Assembly: GCA_024760905.1 (NCBI GenBank)
Contig: CM045735.1
Span: 7,904,661 to 7,968,660 of the forward strand
Length of the DNA stretch: 64,000 nt
Origin: Plotosus lineatus
Taxonomy: Eukaryota > Chordata > Actinopteri > Siluriformes > Plotosidae
Direction: 5' to 3'
Positions within the stretch are counted from its first letter, which is position 1, and every line of letters begins with the position of its first letter. Below are positions 22,213 through 33,253 of this stretch, piece after piece. Position numbers and translations under genes: made by a program. Under the pieces are notes generated by a model. The model was not told the origin of the DNA, made no database searches, and saw nothing but the letters and a program-made list of their open reading frames with translations.

Positions 22213-22970
22213 AATTAAATATGAGTGAGTTAAAAAAAAAAAAAAACCCTGACCAAGCACCAGAAATCCATTTCAAGCCAAAGTTGAGCTATTGTTCAAC
22301 CACGTTGGCAGCAAGATTAGATAATACACTGGAATTCGTTCGTATGGATGCGCTCCTTCAAATAAAAGTGCGTAAACAATGAAAAGAGGTCGAGAGTGAA
22401 GAATAAAACAAACACACCTTTCAAATCTGGCAGGCGGTTCGTACCGGATATGCCTACTGAGAGGACACATTGTCTTTCCAAAAGACAATGTTTGTCATGT
22501 CCACAAAGGGACATTGGCACTGATAAGCTGCACTACATGTGCAGAATGTAAAACAATTAGGGCAGTTTCCCATGCTGACTTGCTTCCTGTGAGAAGCGAA
22601 GCCAAAAGCGTTGCAATAAAAAAAATAGAAGGTCTTAAGTCGAACAGAAACGAGGCGCCAATTAATAAATAATGCGGTTGAATAATGGCAGCCACGGCTC
22701 TGCTAAAAGGATATCCTTTGTTTAGCATAAGTGGCTTCCACTTAAACTCGCTTGTTCTCAGAGACACTTGTAATGTTAGCATCTGTGACGTCTGGACAAT
22801 AAATCTTTGACAAAATGTTTTGCTTATTTACTGGCAATAATGACTTCTGCAAGCGGGAACGGTGCTCTTCTTGTCACGTGCTGACGTTTGAGGATGTGAC
22901 ACAAGAAAGAGATTTTCTGACATATAGGAAATTAATGAAGAGTCCTTTTTTTAAGTTACAAATATAGTGT
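22213..22970. other. Unique intergenic DNA, no gene seen
   Basis: Open frames of 67-95 codons on the minus strand lack recognisable motifs, splice context and low-complexity bias. I could not assign them and do not call them genes. Confidence 0.4.
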
Positions 22971-22974
22971 CGCT

Positions 22975-23290
22975 GCGGTTAGCACGTCCGCCTCACAGCA
23001 AAAAAAAATGGAACTAAGCTCAATTCCCAGGTTCAGGCGCTTCTGTGTGGCGTTTGCATGTTCTCCGTGTGCTTATGTGGGTTTCTCCTGGGGACTCCAG
23101 TTTCCTTCGAAGGGCCAAAGATACATTGGAATAATTTGCTGTTTTCTATGTGCGTGTGTGTGTGTGTGTTGGCCCTGCAATGTCTGATGACCATTGCTGG
23201 GCAGGGTGTATCCTGGTTCAGAATGTACCCTGCCCTTGCCCGGTGTCGGCTGAGACAGGCTGCAGCCTCACTTTGATCATAGTGGTAGGT
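22975..23290 (+). mobile_element. SINE-B copy with L2-type 3' part
   Basis: gttagcacgtccgcctcaca, ttctgtgtggcgtttgcatg, ttggccctgcaatg and cggctgagacaggctgcagc occur in the order of the common tRNA-headed fish SINE. Confidence 0.65.
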
Positions 23291-23370
23291 TTAAGAAGTC
23301 GTGGGTGAGTTAAATCATCTTTTGATGTTTGAAATAGTTTACTTTTACTCCATAGACTATGAGACTGTCC

Positions 23371-23702
23371 CGTATATTCATTCATCATCATCGTTCATAT
23401 TCTGTAACCGCTTAATCCTAATTCGGGTTGTGAGGAGGCTGGCGCCCATCCCAGCTGATTCCGCGTGAGGGCAGAGTACACCCCGGACAGCTTGCCAGGC
23501 CGGGCGGAAACACGCTGACGGCTATGCAGCTACTCTTGTCAAAATTCAGCAATGGTTCTTTTACATGAACCTCACACCATAGACAGTGAGAGACATGGCC
23601 AGCCTTTGATAACCCAAGTAGCTGCACTGGGGGATGGGGACAGTGACAACCTTGTGGAGAGTGGGACTCGAACCCCCAACCTTAGGATCAGTGATCCTGT
23701 AC
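23371..23702 (-). mobile_element. SINE-A with L2-type tail
   Basis: The left end is the tail (cgcttaatcctaattcgggt). The right part is the core and box B complement (cgaacccccaaccttagg). It is followed by (AAT)n at 23722-23769. Confidence 0.7.
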
Positions 23703-23720
23703 TGTATATCAGTTTTTCAA

Positions 23721-23771
<51 letters not shown>

Positions 23772-24170
23772 TCAATGCCCAACCATGCGCAGAACCAGTT
23801 AATATAGAAATGTATAAAAATTAATTCTTGCTCTTTTACAGGAAGGGATTGGAGTCTACTATGATTGGAACCTCTTTCCGAGCCATTGGTTATGAAACTC
23901 TGATTACTATTCACATTCTCTCGACCTTCTCAACGCTAATTGCACTTCCTGCATTGCAGGGCCATTAGGATGCAATGGTAAAGACATTAAGGGTTCAAAA
24001 CCTTTTGTTCATCTCTAAAAATAAAGGCAAGGACAATTTATAAATAAACTGTTCACATTATAAATATCTTTCACATTATTACCTTTAAGTGACAACAGCT
24101 TATCTAATGCAATGTAGAAGCTGTTTTTTTTTTTTTTTTTTAGATCTTTGTCAACAGAGAATTCGGGTTC

Positions 24171-24451
24171 ATTCATTCATTTTCTTTTGCTTAATCCTAA
24201 TTAGGGTCGCAGGCAGAGTACACCTTCTGGACATCTCTTCGGGCCATCATGGGGCAGAAACAATTGATGAAAGTCAGTAACGATTCTTTTACATCCCTCA
24301 CACCATGGACAGTGAGAGACAAAGGCTGGCCTTTGATAACCCAGTTCGCTGCACTGTGGGAACAGCAGTGATAACCCGTTGACAGTGGGGATTGAACCTC
24401 CAACCTTAGGATTGGTAATCCAGCACCTTACCACTGGGCCACCACTGGCCT
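24171..24451 (-). mobile_element. SINE-A with L2-type tail, diverged
   Basis: Minus strand: head (complement ccaccactggcc, box B complement ttgaacctccaa), core and tail (cttaatcctaattagggtcg), with internal deletions. Confidence 0.6.
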
Positions 24452-24576
24452 GAATTCAGGAGAAACATGTATGTTATGCTGCCCAGCCAGTGCATTTTGT
24501 GGTCAGTAAGGTTTCCTGCCAATTGTAGTAAAAGTCAAGAAAAAAATAGCGCCGTGCAATGATTTCAAATGAGGCT

Positions 24577-24701
24577 TCGTGGTTATAGCATGGTTAACAC
24601 GTCCACCTGACAGTAAGGGAGTCCTGAGTTCAAGTCCCAGCCTGGACATGCGTTTTTCAGTGAGAAGTTTGCATGTTCTCCTCATGCAAATGTGGGTTTC
24701 C

Positions 24702-24705
<4 letters not shown>
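24577..24705 (+). mobile_element. SINE-B 5' fragment
   Basis: gttaacacgtccacctgaca, box B gagttcaagtccc and gtttgcatgttctcctcatg are the 5' part of SINE-B, cut off at a (TA)n tract (24707-24770). Confidence 0.6.
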
Positions 24706-24774
<69 letters not shown>

Positions 24775-24775
<1 letters not shown>

Positions 24776-25252
24776 CAGCCGTGAGGGAGGGGCACAAGCC
24801 AGTGTCTCTCCCTCACGCCGGTCCCAAGCCTGGATAAATGCAGAGGGTTGCGTCAGGAAGGGCATCCGGCGTAAAACCAATGCCAAATAAAATATGCGAG
24901 TCACAACAAAAAAAATTCATACCGGATCGGTCGAGGCCCGGGTTAACAATGACCGCCATCAGTGCTGTTCACCAACAGGGTGCTGGTGGAAATTGGACTA
25001 CTGTTGGTCGGAGACGTCGAAGAAGGAGAGGTGGGAGGCGTGTCCATCGGCAAAGAGAGTCGGATGCTGAGGTTGGAATTACCAGGCAGAAGGCCTAGAG
25101 GAAGACAAAGAGATGATTCATGGACGTGGTGAAGGAGGACATGAAGGCAGTTGGTGTAAGAGAAGAAGATGCAGAGGGTAGGGTGAGATGGAGGCAGATG
25201 ATTCGCTGTGGCGACCCCTGAAGGGAAAAGCCGAAAGGAAAAGAAGAAGATA
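24775..25252 (+). mobile_element. Internally deleted RTE derivative (5' leader joined to 3' end)
   Basis: The left half (cctggataaatgcagagggt, gtcaggaagggcatccggcg, gtcgaggcccgggttaacaa) looks like the non-coding 5' leader of fish RTE elements. The right half, from about 25060, matches the RTE 3' end at 12640-12830 (gctgaggttggaattacc, attcgctgtggcgacccct, gccgaaaggaaaagaag). Nearly all coding sequence is missing between them. Confidence 0.7.
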
Positions 25253-25259
25253 TACATAC

Positions 25260-25504
25260 AGGGATCCCATCCCTCGTTTCTTCGCGCTTCAATTCATGCG
25301 GCTTCCGTGCATAGCGTTTTTTTTTTAATAAATATTAATCAAATTAAAAAATAAGGAAATTAAGGAAGAATGGGGGGGGGTAAGGAAAATACCACAAAAA
25401 CAAGGCCAATTATGCAAAAAACCCTAAACCAACACAAAACAAAAAACAACCCAGAATCTCCCATCAAAACTAATTACATTGTTGCATCTGTGTGTACACA
25501 TGCG

Positions 25505-25515
<11 letters not shown>
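25260..25515. mobile_element. pogo/Tigger-type MITE family 2, truncated
   Basis: Starts cagggatcccatccctcg. The inner sequence (ggaaattaaggaagaat, aaaacaaggccaattatgca) matches the other family 2 copies, and it ends in (TA)n. Confidence 0.55.
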
Positions 25516-25540
<25 letters not shown>

Positions 25541-25541
<1 letters not shown>

Positions 25542-25845
25542 TAAGTCCGTTAGGTTTTTACACCCGAGCCTAGTGGCTTAGCCTCGTGGCTCATCAGGCC
25601 GGTACTTATCCCCGGTTTCCATAGCGTGAAGCAACCAGGAGTTCAATGCCCCCTGGATGGGACACTAATCCATCGCAGGTTACCTTCCCAGTATATATAT
25701 TTTACTGGTACCCATTTATACTGCTGGGTGAACAGAGGCACACTTGTGGTTGAGACCTTGCCCAGGGGCCTTAGCACAGTGGGATTCGAACTCACAACCT
25801 CCTGATCATGAACGCAGCACCCTAACCACTACGCCACCGGCCACA
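25541..25845 (-). mobile_element. SINE-C, near full length
   Basis: Minus strand: the tRNA-like head is at the right (ggccggtggcgtagtggtta, box B gttcgaatccc). The body contains gtgcctctgttcacccagca and ggtaacctgcgatgg. Similar copies are at 40252-40556, 44652-44872 and 58883-59080. Confidence 0.65.
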
Positions 25846-25859
25846 TATATATATATATA

Positions 25860-26833
25860 TAGATAGTTCATCTGGGACATTATCTGGTGGTTAATACATC
25901 TGCCTTACAGCAAAAAGGCCTGAGTTCGATGTTTGGACCGTTTCTGTGTCGAGTTTGCATGTGTGTCGTGTAGGTTTCTTTTGGGTGTTGTGTTGTTTTA
26001 GATGCTTTTCTGCTCACCATGGTTGGAAAGAGTGGTTATTTAGGTCACAGTACCCTTTTATTCAGCCCTAACCTGTTTGTCGATCCCCCTCTGATCTCCA
26101 TCATCATCAAACCACTTCAGCATTTTCCACCCCATTCTCTATGAACTCTAGAGACAGTTATGTTTAAAAAAATTCCAGGAAATCAGACTGTCTGGCACCA
26201 ACTGCCACGCCACACGGTCAGAGTCACGGATCATATTTTTCCTCGTTATGATGTCTGAGAAGCTTAAATGAAGCCCTTAACTTGTATCTGACTGATTTTA
26301 GGCAATCAGTATATCTGCTGCTCCTTGATTTCATGTTCAACAAAACAAATTTCATACATATAATAAGCGGTCATGTGACCACTGAGTGGATACTGTACAT
26401 ATAGCCTAATGTAAGTGAAAACGATAAGTCGGTTGAGTGCACACGAATAAATAAATGGAAGGAAAATCAAAAATCAAATGTGTTTTAAGGTATTAGAGGG
26501 CATATAAGAAAGACACTCAAGAAATGTGTGGAAAGGATATAGTTGGCACCGAGATCAGTGGTGTGTGCTAAAGTTCACCAGGCTGGTGTGTCTCTGAAAT
26601 GGTCCACCGGCCAACGCCTGGCCCACAAATGCTAAAAATGATGCATCGATGAAAGAGGTGAAAGGAGACTGACACAATATACGGAAATGAACAGACAGCC
26701 AACATCAGTGCCAAAAGATAAAAAAAAAAAAAAAAAAAAAAAACAATGCTCATAGAACACTAGAATAGTGTTTGGTACCAACCAGCCTTATGAAGGTTTT
26801 TTGATTTCTAAAAATCAGAAAGAAAAATAAATA

Positions 26834-26866
<33 letters not shown>

Positions 26867-27840
26867 TATTATTATTATTATTATTACTACTACAAAACTA
26901 ATTCCCTGTACATATTTACTCCTATACATGTACATGTACATATTTACCTTTTTTTAATGGTTGTGTTTACTTATTTATTTTTTAATATTGTGTTTATTTA
27001 TTTATTTTTAATTATATGAGAATTTGATTCAAATCACATTTAGCAGACAGGAAGTCCTCTCAAGCCTGCTGTGTCTGTGGCTGGCTGCAAGGGCGGATCT
27101 TCTCAACAACCTCCGAGAGGAAAAAGCCATAATCATCAGTCTCATGAGGGAAGAACAGACGGAAAGAGTGGAAAAAGGAAAAATATGGACGCGACACCTT
27201 CACAAACAATATCAGTGACAGAAATAAAGTGTGCAAACGTCATAAGGAAATAAGGCTGGCACTAGCTGTTGTTGTCGTCTTTTTTTTTTTTTTATGGGTG
27301 TAGATACACATCTTAAACATACTGCTTTGTTTTTGGCTCGCTAATGTAACCTCTGAGCTTGGCAAGTGCTCAAGAGTCCTCACTTCCTCAAGAGAAAACA
27401 TCACTTTCACGCTATGCATCTCTGGAAAGTCCAGTGAATTTTAATAGCTCATGACAGACCACATGCCCAAGATGCTGTATCGTCATAAAGAGTGTGAGAC
27501 ACATATCGAGAGAAATGGACAGACAGGTGGCTGAAAGTCAGACCAAACTGAAAAAAAAAATTTAATCTTCCCAAGCTTATGATATTGTACCTTAATTGTA
27601 ATCATCAGGTTTTTTTCCACTTTAATAAATGAATAACATTTCATGGAGCATCTCGTGCTCTTCCAATGAGTCATCCATTAAAACTTATGGAAAATTTTAG
27701 CTCCTACATTCACTCAACCGTTTTAACTTGAGGATGTGGCATCTGACCAGGTTTCCTGAATATCACAAGATTTTCCCCCAAGAATATTGTGATATTGAAT
27801 GATGTCATTTTTCTTCCATCCATCCATTATTGACACCACA
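25860..27840. other. Mostly unique intergenic DNA
   Basis: Contains a SINE-B-like 5' piece (about 25880-25990), a poly(A) run (26720-26744) and an (AAT/ATT)n tract (26832-26890). At 27061-27221 a frame reading LREEKAIIISLMREEQTERV and KIWTRH faintly resembles the N-terminal part of Harbinger transposon proteins. That is too weak to call. No host gene recognised. Confidence 0.4.
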
Positions 27841-28283
27841 TAGCTATCCAGGGTCGTGGGTGAAGCTCCTCTTGTCAAAAGTTAGCAATGGTTCTTTTAC
27901 ATGAACCTCACATCATAGCCAGTGAGAGACATGGCCAGCCTTTGATAACCCAGTTAGCTTGAGGGGGGGGGGGGGGGCACCACCAGGCCACCACTGCCTG
28001 TTGTCATACATCAATAATTCAGTTGCAGCCTCTTCATCTTCATTAATTAACTAGTTACCTAAATAATCATGTCCGAGCCTACTTAGTGAACTTTGAAATG
28101 TCACTACAATGTAAGAAAAAATTGAAATGCATGTCACATTCCAAAAAAACAAAAACAAATTAAGATTAATACAATAACAATACAGAAATGTATTGTAATA
28201 GAAAATGAGCTACTTTTAAGTCTCTGTAATTTTTTTAATAGTGTACTTATGGTAAAATCAACCCAATACATGTCTTAGTATTA

Positions 28284-28287
28284 TTAT

Positions 28288-28318
<31 letters not shown>

Positions 28319-28895
28319 AGTAGTAATAGTAGTAGTAATGGTAGTTGTAGTAGTAGCAGTAGTAGTAGTAGTAGTAGTAGTAGTTTGTGTAGTAGTCATG
28401 GTAGTTTTAGTAGTAGTAGTAGTGGTAGTAGTAGTTTGTGTAGTAGTAGTAGGAGTAATGGTAGTTGTAGGAGTAGTAGTAGTAGTTTGTGTAGTAGTCA
28501 TGGTAGTTTTAGTAGTAGTAGTAGTAGTAATGGTAGTTGTAGTAGTAGCAGTAGTAGTAGTTGTTGTTGTAGTAGTAATGGTTGTTGTAGTAGTAATGGT
28601 AGTTGTAGGAGTAGCAGTAGTAGTAGTTTGTGTAGTAGTTGTGGTAGTAGTAGTAGTTGTGGTAGTAGTAGTAGTAGTAGTAGTGTTTAGTAGTAATAGT
28701 AGTAGTAGGAGTAGTAGAAGTAGTAGTAAGTGTAGTAGTAGTAGTAGTAGTAATGGTAGTTGTAGTAGTTGTAGTCGTAGTAATGGTAGTTGTAGTAGTA
28801 GCAGTAGTAGTAGTTGTTGTTGTTGTAGTAGTAATGGTAATAGTAGTAGTAGTAGTAATGGTAGTTGTGGTAGTAGTAGTTGTAGTAGTATTTAT
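28284..28895. repeat. (GTA)n-type trinucleotide array, about 610 bp
   Basis: AGT/GTA units with frequent single-base variants (tgt, ggt, aat). Open frames of 101 and 203 codons, made of V, S, C and G only, are consequences of the period of three. Confidence 0.92.
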
Positions 28896-28929
28896 ATCTA
28901 CTGTGCTTTTCCCATGAAATAAAAAAGTG

Positions 28930-30145
28930 TGCTTGACAACAGGTTTAATCTACATATAAAATCAATTTCAAGCGAAAAAAATATATAAATTTTTAGGATT
29001 ATTTGTACACTAGTAATAAACTATTTGGGGAACTGTGGTCTAATGATTAGCCTGGGTTTACACTGAGGCCAATGAGTAAAAAAAAAAAAAAAGACAGAGG
29101 TCCACAATTTATGGCAACACTTGGAGCCAATTGGGCAAAAATTAAAAAAAAATTAAAAAGGAGGCAGGGAGAACCTCTAAGAAGTTATACTTAAATGAAT
29201 TGTTTCCAAGTTCACGGGGATCCCCTACGATGGTGCATCAAGCTCTGTTATGCTCTGTTAAGCTTTACTGCATTCTGCAATGATTCCTACGCTCCATCAC
29301 GAGTGACATCAAATCATCTTCCACCAAGCTTCTGCAAGAACGTCATGATTCCATCCCACGACCCCACACACTTAGAACACTCCTCTCAAATTGTGCAGAT
29401 TAACCCAGTGTTAAAGAAACGAGTTTGAGACAACCCCTCCCCCAACGTGGCTTCCCACTGCACCAAGTGTGAATGTGTGTGCTCATTTTGGAAGGGTTAA
29501 AGGCAGAGCACAGTTTCCCTTGTGAGAGTATAAAAAGTGCAAAAATACCCCCAAAAAAAAAAAAAAAAAAAAAACATTAGTATGTATACAGTACATCCAG
29601 GATCTTGTGGCGCTAAACCGTACTCCCTCCTGCTCAGATACTGTATTTTAAAACGGCACCAAAATCAGTCAGTGGTTCTAAAGACACTTTAAAGGGCATG
29701 GAGTAGAAACCATATTTTATTAAATAAATAACATGAAAATATAACAGTACACACATCATATTTCATTATTCTACCAAACCAGGATAACATATACTAATAC
29801 ACGCGACAGAGTCAAGTAACAGAAGTTGAGACACTGAACACAAGACTTAAAAAAAAAACAACCCAACACACAAAAAAAAACAAGTCAAAACATTCAACAA
29901 GTTTAATAAAAGTTTTATCAATAAGATGTGTGTTGGTACACATGAGAGCGGAAACACCGCCATGCTGAAATTTTAAATTTTCTACATAAAGTCCTGAAAT
30001 TGTGTATATCAAACAAACCTTTACCTTCTTAACCTTCTGGAACAACATAACTGACAGTTCATTAACAATTACACACGGTTAAGTCAAGTGAAAACCTTCA
30101 ATCTTTTAATTCTGAATTGAGTTTAACATGTGGTCCCCATGTACC
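28930..30145. other. Intergenic DNA, possible distal bscl2 3' UTR
   Basis: Unique AT-rich sequence with several poly(A) runs. On the minus strand an AATAAA lies near 29716. No gene recognised. Confidence 0.35.
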
Positions 30146-30154
30146 AGATACAGG

Positions 30155-30298
30155 GATCCCAGCGAGGTTTTGAAAAAATAGAGGAAACTGGTTCAGAAAT
30201 AGAGGAAATGAAATATTTCAGCTGTTGGGGGTCACAGGGACCCTGAAGCCGAAAAAATAGCAGAATTCCACTAAATAGCGAAGATCTGGGATCCCTGC
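30155..30298. mobile_element. Short MITE with cagggatccc termini
   Basis: The termini cagggatcccag and ctgggatccctg are inverted repeats, 144 bp apart, with TA on the left. They are related to the ends of the family 2 pogo-type MITEs but the interior differs. Confidence 0.55.
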
Positions 30299-30299
30299 A

Positions 30300-31545
30300 G
30301 GTAGCACTGACCATATAGGGCCAATAATACATTTATATTTTCACAATTATAAATTTAATACATTAAGGGTTTTCTGCTGTTTTTATTCGACTCAGTCTTG
30401 TATAATCAAGTGACCTTTAATGTAGGGTAATTTAAATTGTTATCCAACTTGGAACTTAGCATCTGCTACGAATTAAATTTCCCATTAATTCAAATGAGCA
30501 TTTCAAAAATTCTGAACTTTGAGTAATTTGATCAAAGCGTGGATGAAGAAAACAGACTTGGTTCACCAGATGTTCAATAAAACATCATTTGGCACACGTA
30601 TTTAACTCGCTCCTTACCCAACACAATCATTGATAAAGTTAGAAAGCAAATAAAGCACAAGTTTGTGGGTTTGTTAGCACGATTACACAAAAAGCTCTGA
30701 ATAGATTTTCCTGAAATTTCTACCGGAACTCGGGCTTTGGTCAAGGAAGACTACATTACATTGTGGGGAAGGTCCGGATCAAATTCTGGATCTAGGAATG
30801 TTTTAAATGATTTTCTAACATTGTTGTTTTAGCTCATACTGTCTTGGCAGAGGTTTGCACTCTCCAAGTGCTCTTGTTGTTTATCTTTTTTCACCATTTT
30901 TCTGGGTGATTGACAGCCAGATTGGTGGCTGCCCCAAGTCACCACACATATCTCTGAAATCTTTGGATACCCATATCGTATATGGTACTGTATTTCTTTC
31001 TATATACTTCACGTACAACACAACCCTGACTTTAGAATACATTTCTATTTAAAAATACATTTCAACACCTTTAAATATTACACGGTGTCAATATGTAACA
31101 TTTCCCCAACAATATTCTTTATGTATTTAAATCAACTCTGCATACTTATCTCAAGTATATCGCATGTTTTATTCCTAAAAATTGCCCTGGAAGCATATGA
31201 GTTGGAGTGATCGACAGACTCCATCCAAAAAACACAGCTTTCCAGGAATTGTACAAATAAATACTTGTTTGCCTTTGAGCGACTTTGTTCCACAAACACA
31301 AAGTACAATAAAGTGATGAGCAACTGTAACATCAACACAACAGAATGGACCCAATACCCCAAAGCCATAAAAGCATAATGTAACAGAAGCATATTTTTAG
31401 CTGGGATGCACCGAGGATTTGTTCAGAATTTAAGTGAGTGGAATCTATAGACAGTTGTCTACATTTCAAGAGAAATAAATCGATATGGTTGCATAGACAA
31501 GTATTTTTAGCAGCATGTGTGTGAATTTCAAAAACTAGTGGTGGT
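30300..31545. other. Unique AT-rich DNA downstream of bscl2
   Basis: No repeats or coding exons seen. It could include bscl2 3' UTR. Confidence 0.35.
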
Positions 31546-31546
31546 G

Positions 31547-31759
<213 letters not shown>

Positions 31760-32357
31760 TCATTTTCTGAACCGCTTAATCCTAATTGGGGTCATGGGGA
31801 GGCTGGCACCCATCCCAGCCGACTCTGGGCGAGGGCAGAGTACACCCTGGACGGCTCGCCAGGCCATTACAGGCCAGAAACGTGCTGACAGCTATGCAGC
31901 TACTCTTGATGAAAGTCAGCAATGGTTCTTTTACATGATTTTCCCACCATAGACAGTGAGAGACATCCCCCAGTGCGGCTAACTGGGTTATCAAAGGCGG
32001 GCCATGTCTCTCACTGTCTATGGTGAGAGGCATGTAAAAGAACCATTGCTGACTTTCGTAAAGAGTAGCTGCAAAGTCGTCAGCGTGTTTCTGTCCCTTG
32101 CTAAAAGGGTTGTGACAGGAAGGGCATCCGACGTAAAAACCTCTGCCAAATCAAACGTGCGAATCAGACGATTCGCTCTGGCGACTCCCGAGTAAAAGGG
32201 AAAAAGCCGAAAGGAAGACAAACAGACAGTGAGAGACATGGCCAGCCTTTGATAACCCAGTTAGCTGCACTGGGGGGTGACAGTGACAACCCGTTGAAAG
32301 TGGAATGTCAACCCTCAACCTTAGGATCAGTGATCCAGCACTTTTAGCACCAGGCCA
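31760..32357 (-). mobile_element. SINE-A (L2-type tail) interrupted by another SINE
   Basis: The tail and core lie at 31760-31966. The rest of the core and the head resume at 32224-32357 (gagagacatggccagcctt, box B complement region). The two parts are continuous in the family consensus once 31967-32223 and the duplicated 16 bp are removed. Confidence 0.75.
31967..32223 (+). mobile_element. SINE-A with RTE-type tail, 5'-truncated, with 16-bp target duplication
   Basis: Begins in the core (cccccagtgcggctaact), so the tRNA head is missing, and ends with the RTE-type tail (gccgaaaggaagacaaac). It is flanked by agacagtgagagacat at 31951-31966 and 32224-32239, a 16-bp direct repeat expected from target-primed insertion. 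Confidence 0.85.
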
Positions 32358-32640
32358 CCACCTAATTAGGGCGTGGGGAGTACACCCTGGGCAGCTCGCC
32401 AGGCCATCGCAGTGCCGACACTCACACAACCTTTCCTACTCACATTTAGGGAAAAATTGTAACAGCCAATTAACCTACTATGCATGTTTTTGGAGTGTGG
32501 GAGGAAACCGGAGTACCCGGAGGAAACCCACACAAGCACGGGGAGAACATGCAAACTCCACACAGAAATGCCTGAGCTGGGAATCGAACCCAGGACCTCT
32601 TTGCTGTGAGGCAGGCGTGCTAACCACTTCACCCCCATGC
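32358..32640 (-). mobile_element. SINE-B copy
   Basis: Complement of the SINE-B order: gtgggaggaaaccggagtac, gggagaacatgcaaactcca, ggaatcgaacccaggacct. It is followed by (CA)n at 32645-32709. Confidence 0.65.
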
Positions 32641-32660
32641 CGCCACACACACACGCACAT

Positions 32661-32709
<49 letters not shown>

Positions 32710-32710
<1 letters not shown>

Positions 32711-33253
32711 TATATGGACTAAATTTTTATGGACACTTGGCCAAAACACTCATATGTATTTCTTGATGGTTGGTTCCAGATTAAATTCCTCTTTGATGTT
32801 ATAATAAATTTCTCTTTGGCAAGCCTGTCCGCCAGATTTTGGAGCACGGCTGTAGGGATTTGTGATCATCATTAAGACTATTCAGGCACTCAATGTCTAG
32901 TGGTGGTCATGTTAGAACAGGTTTGAGCCTCCTGGTTCTCATGAAAGGAAATAATAACCCAACAGTGGATGAAGACATTCTGTACAATTACGTGCTCTTT
33001 CTTTGTGGCACCAACTTTAGGAAGAAGGTACATATGGGTCATAAAAACAAGTGTCCAGAAACTTTTGTCCATTTAGTGTCTCTGGGCTGTACGTCATGAT
33101 TACATGATTCCGATTCAAAGTTAATGAGAGTGAGAGCTTTCAGACACAAGCTCTTTAAGGTAGATGCACTGGTACACAACAAACACAAACACACGTCAAT
33201 AATGTAACTCCAGAGGAAATGTCCAGACATGTTGACGTTCACTAACAGAGAAC
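32710..33253 (-). other. bscl2: bscl2 3' flank / proximal 3' UTR
   Basis: Unique DNA just after the seipin stop codon on the minus strand. No other gene recognised. Confidence 0.4.

Noticed and set aside
22273..22782. Minus-strand frames of 67-95 codons in unique DNA
   Set aside because: No recognisable domain, no splice sites and no neighbouring exons to support a gene.
27024..27253. A possible Harbinger transposon protein
   Set aside because: Only a faint resemblance over about 40 residues, with no transposase domain or terminal repeats found.
28311..28922. A 203-codon open frame of V, S, C and G
   Set aside because: It is produced by the trinucleotide repeat, with no protein-like complexity or start context.
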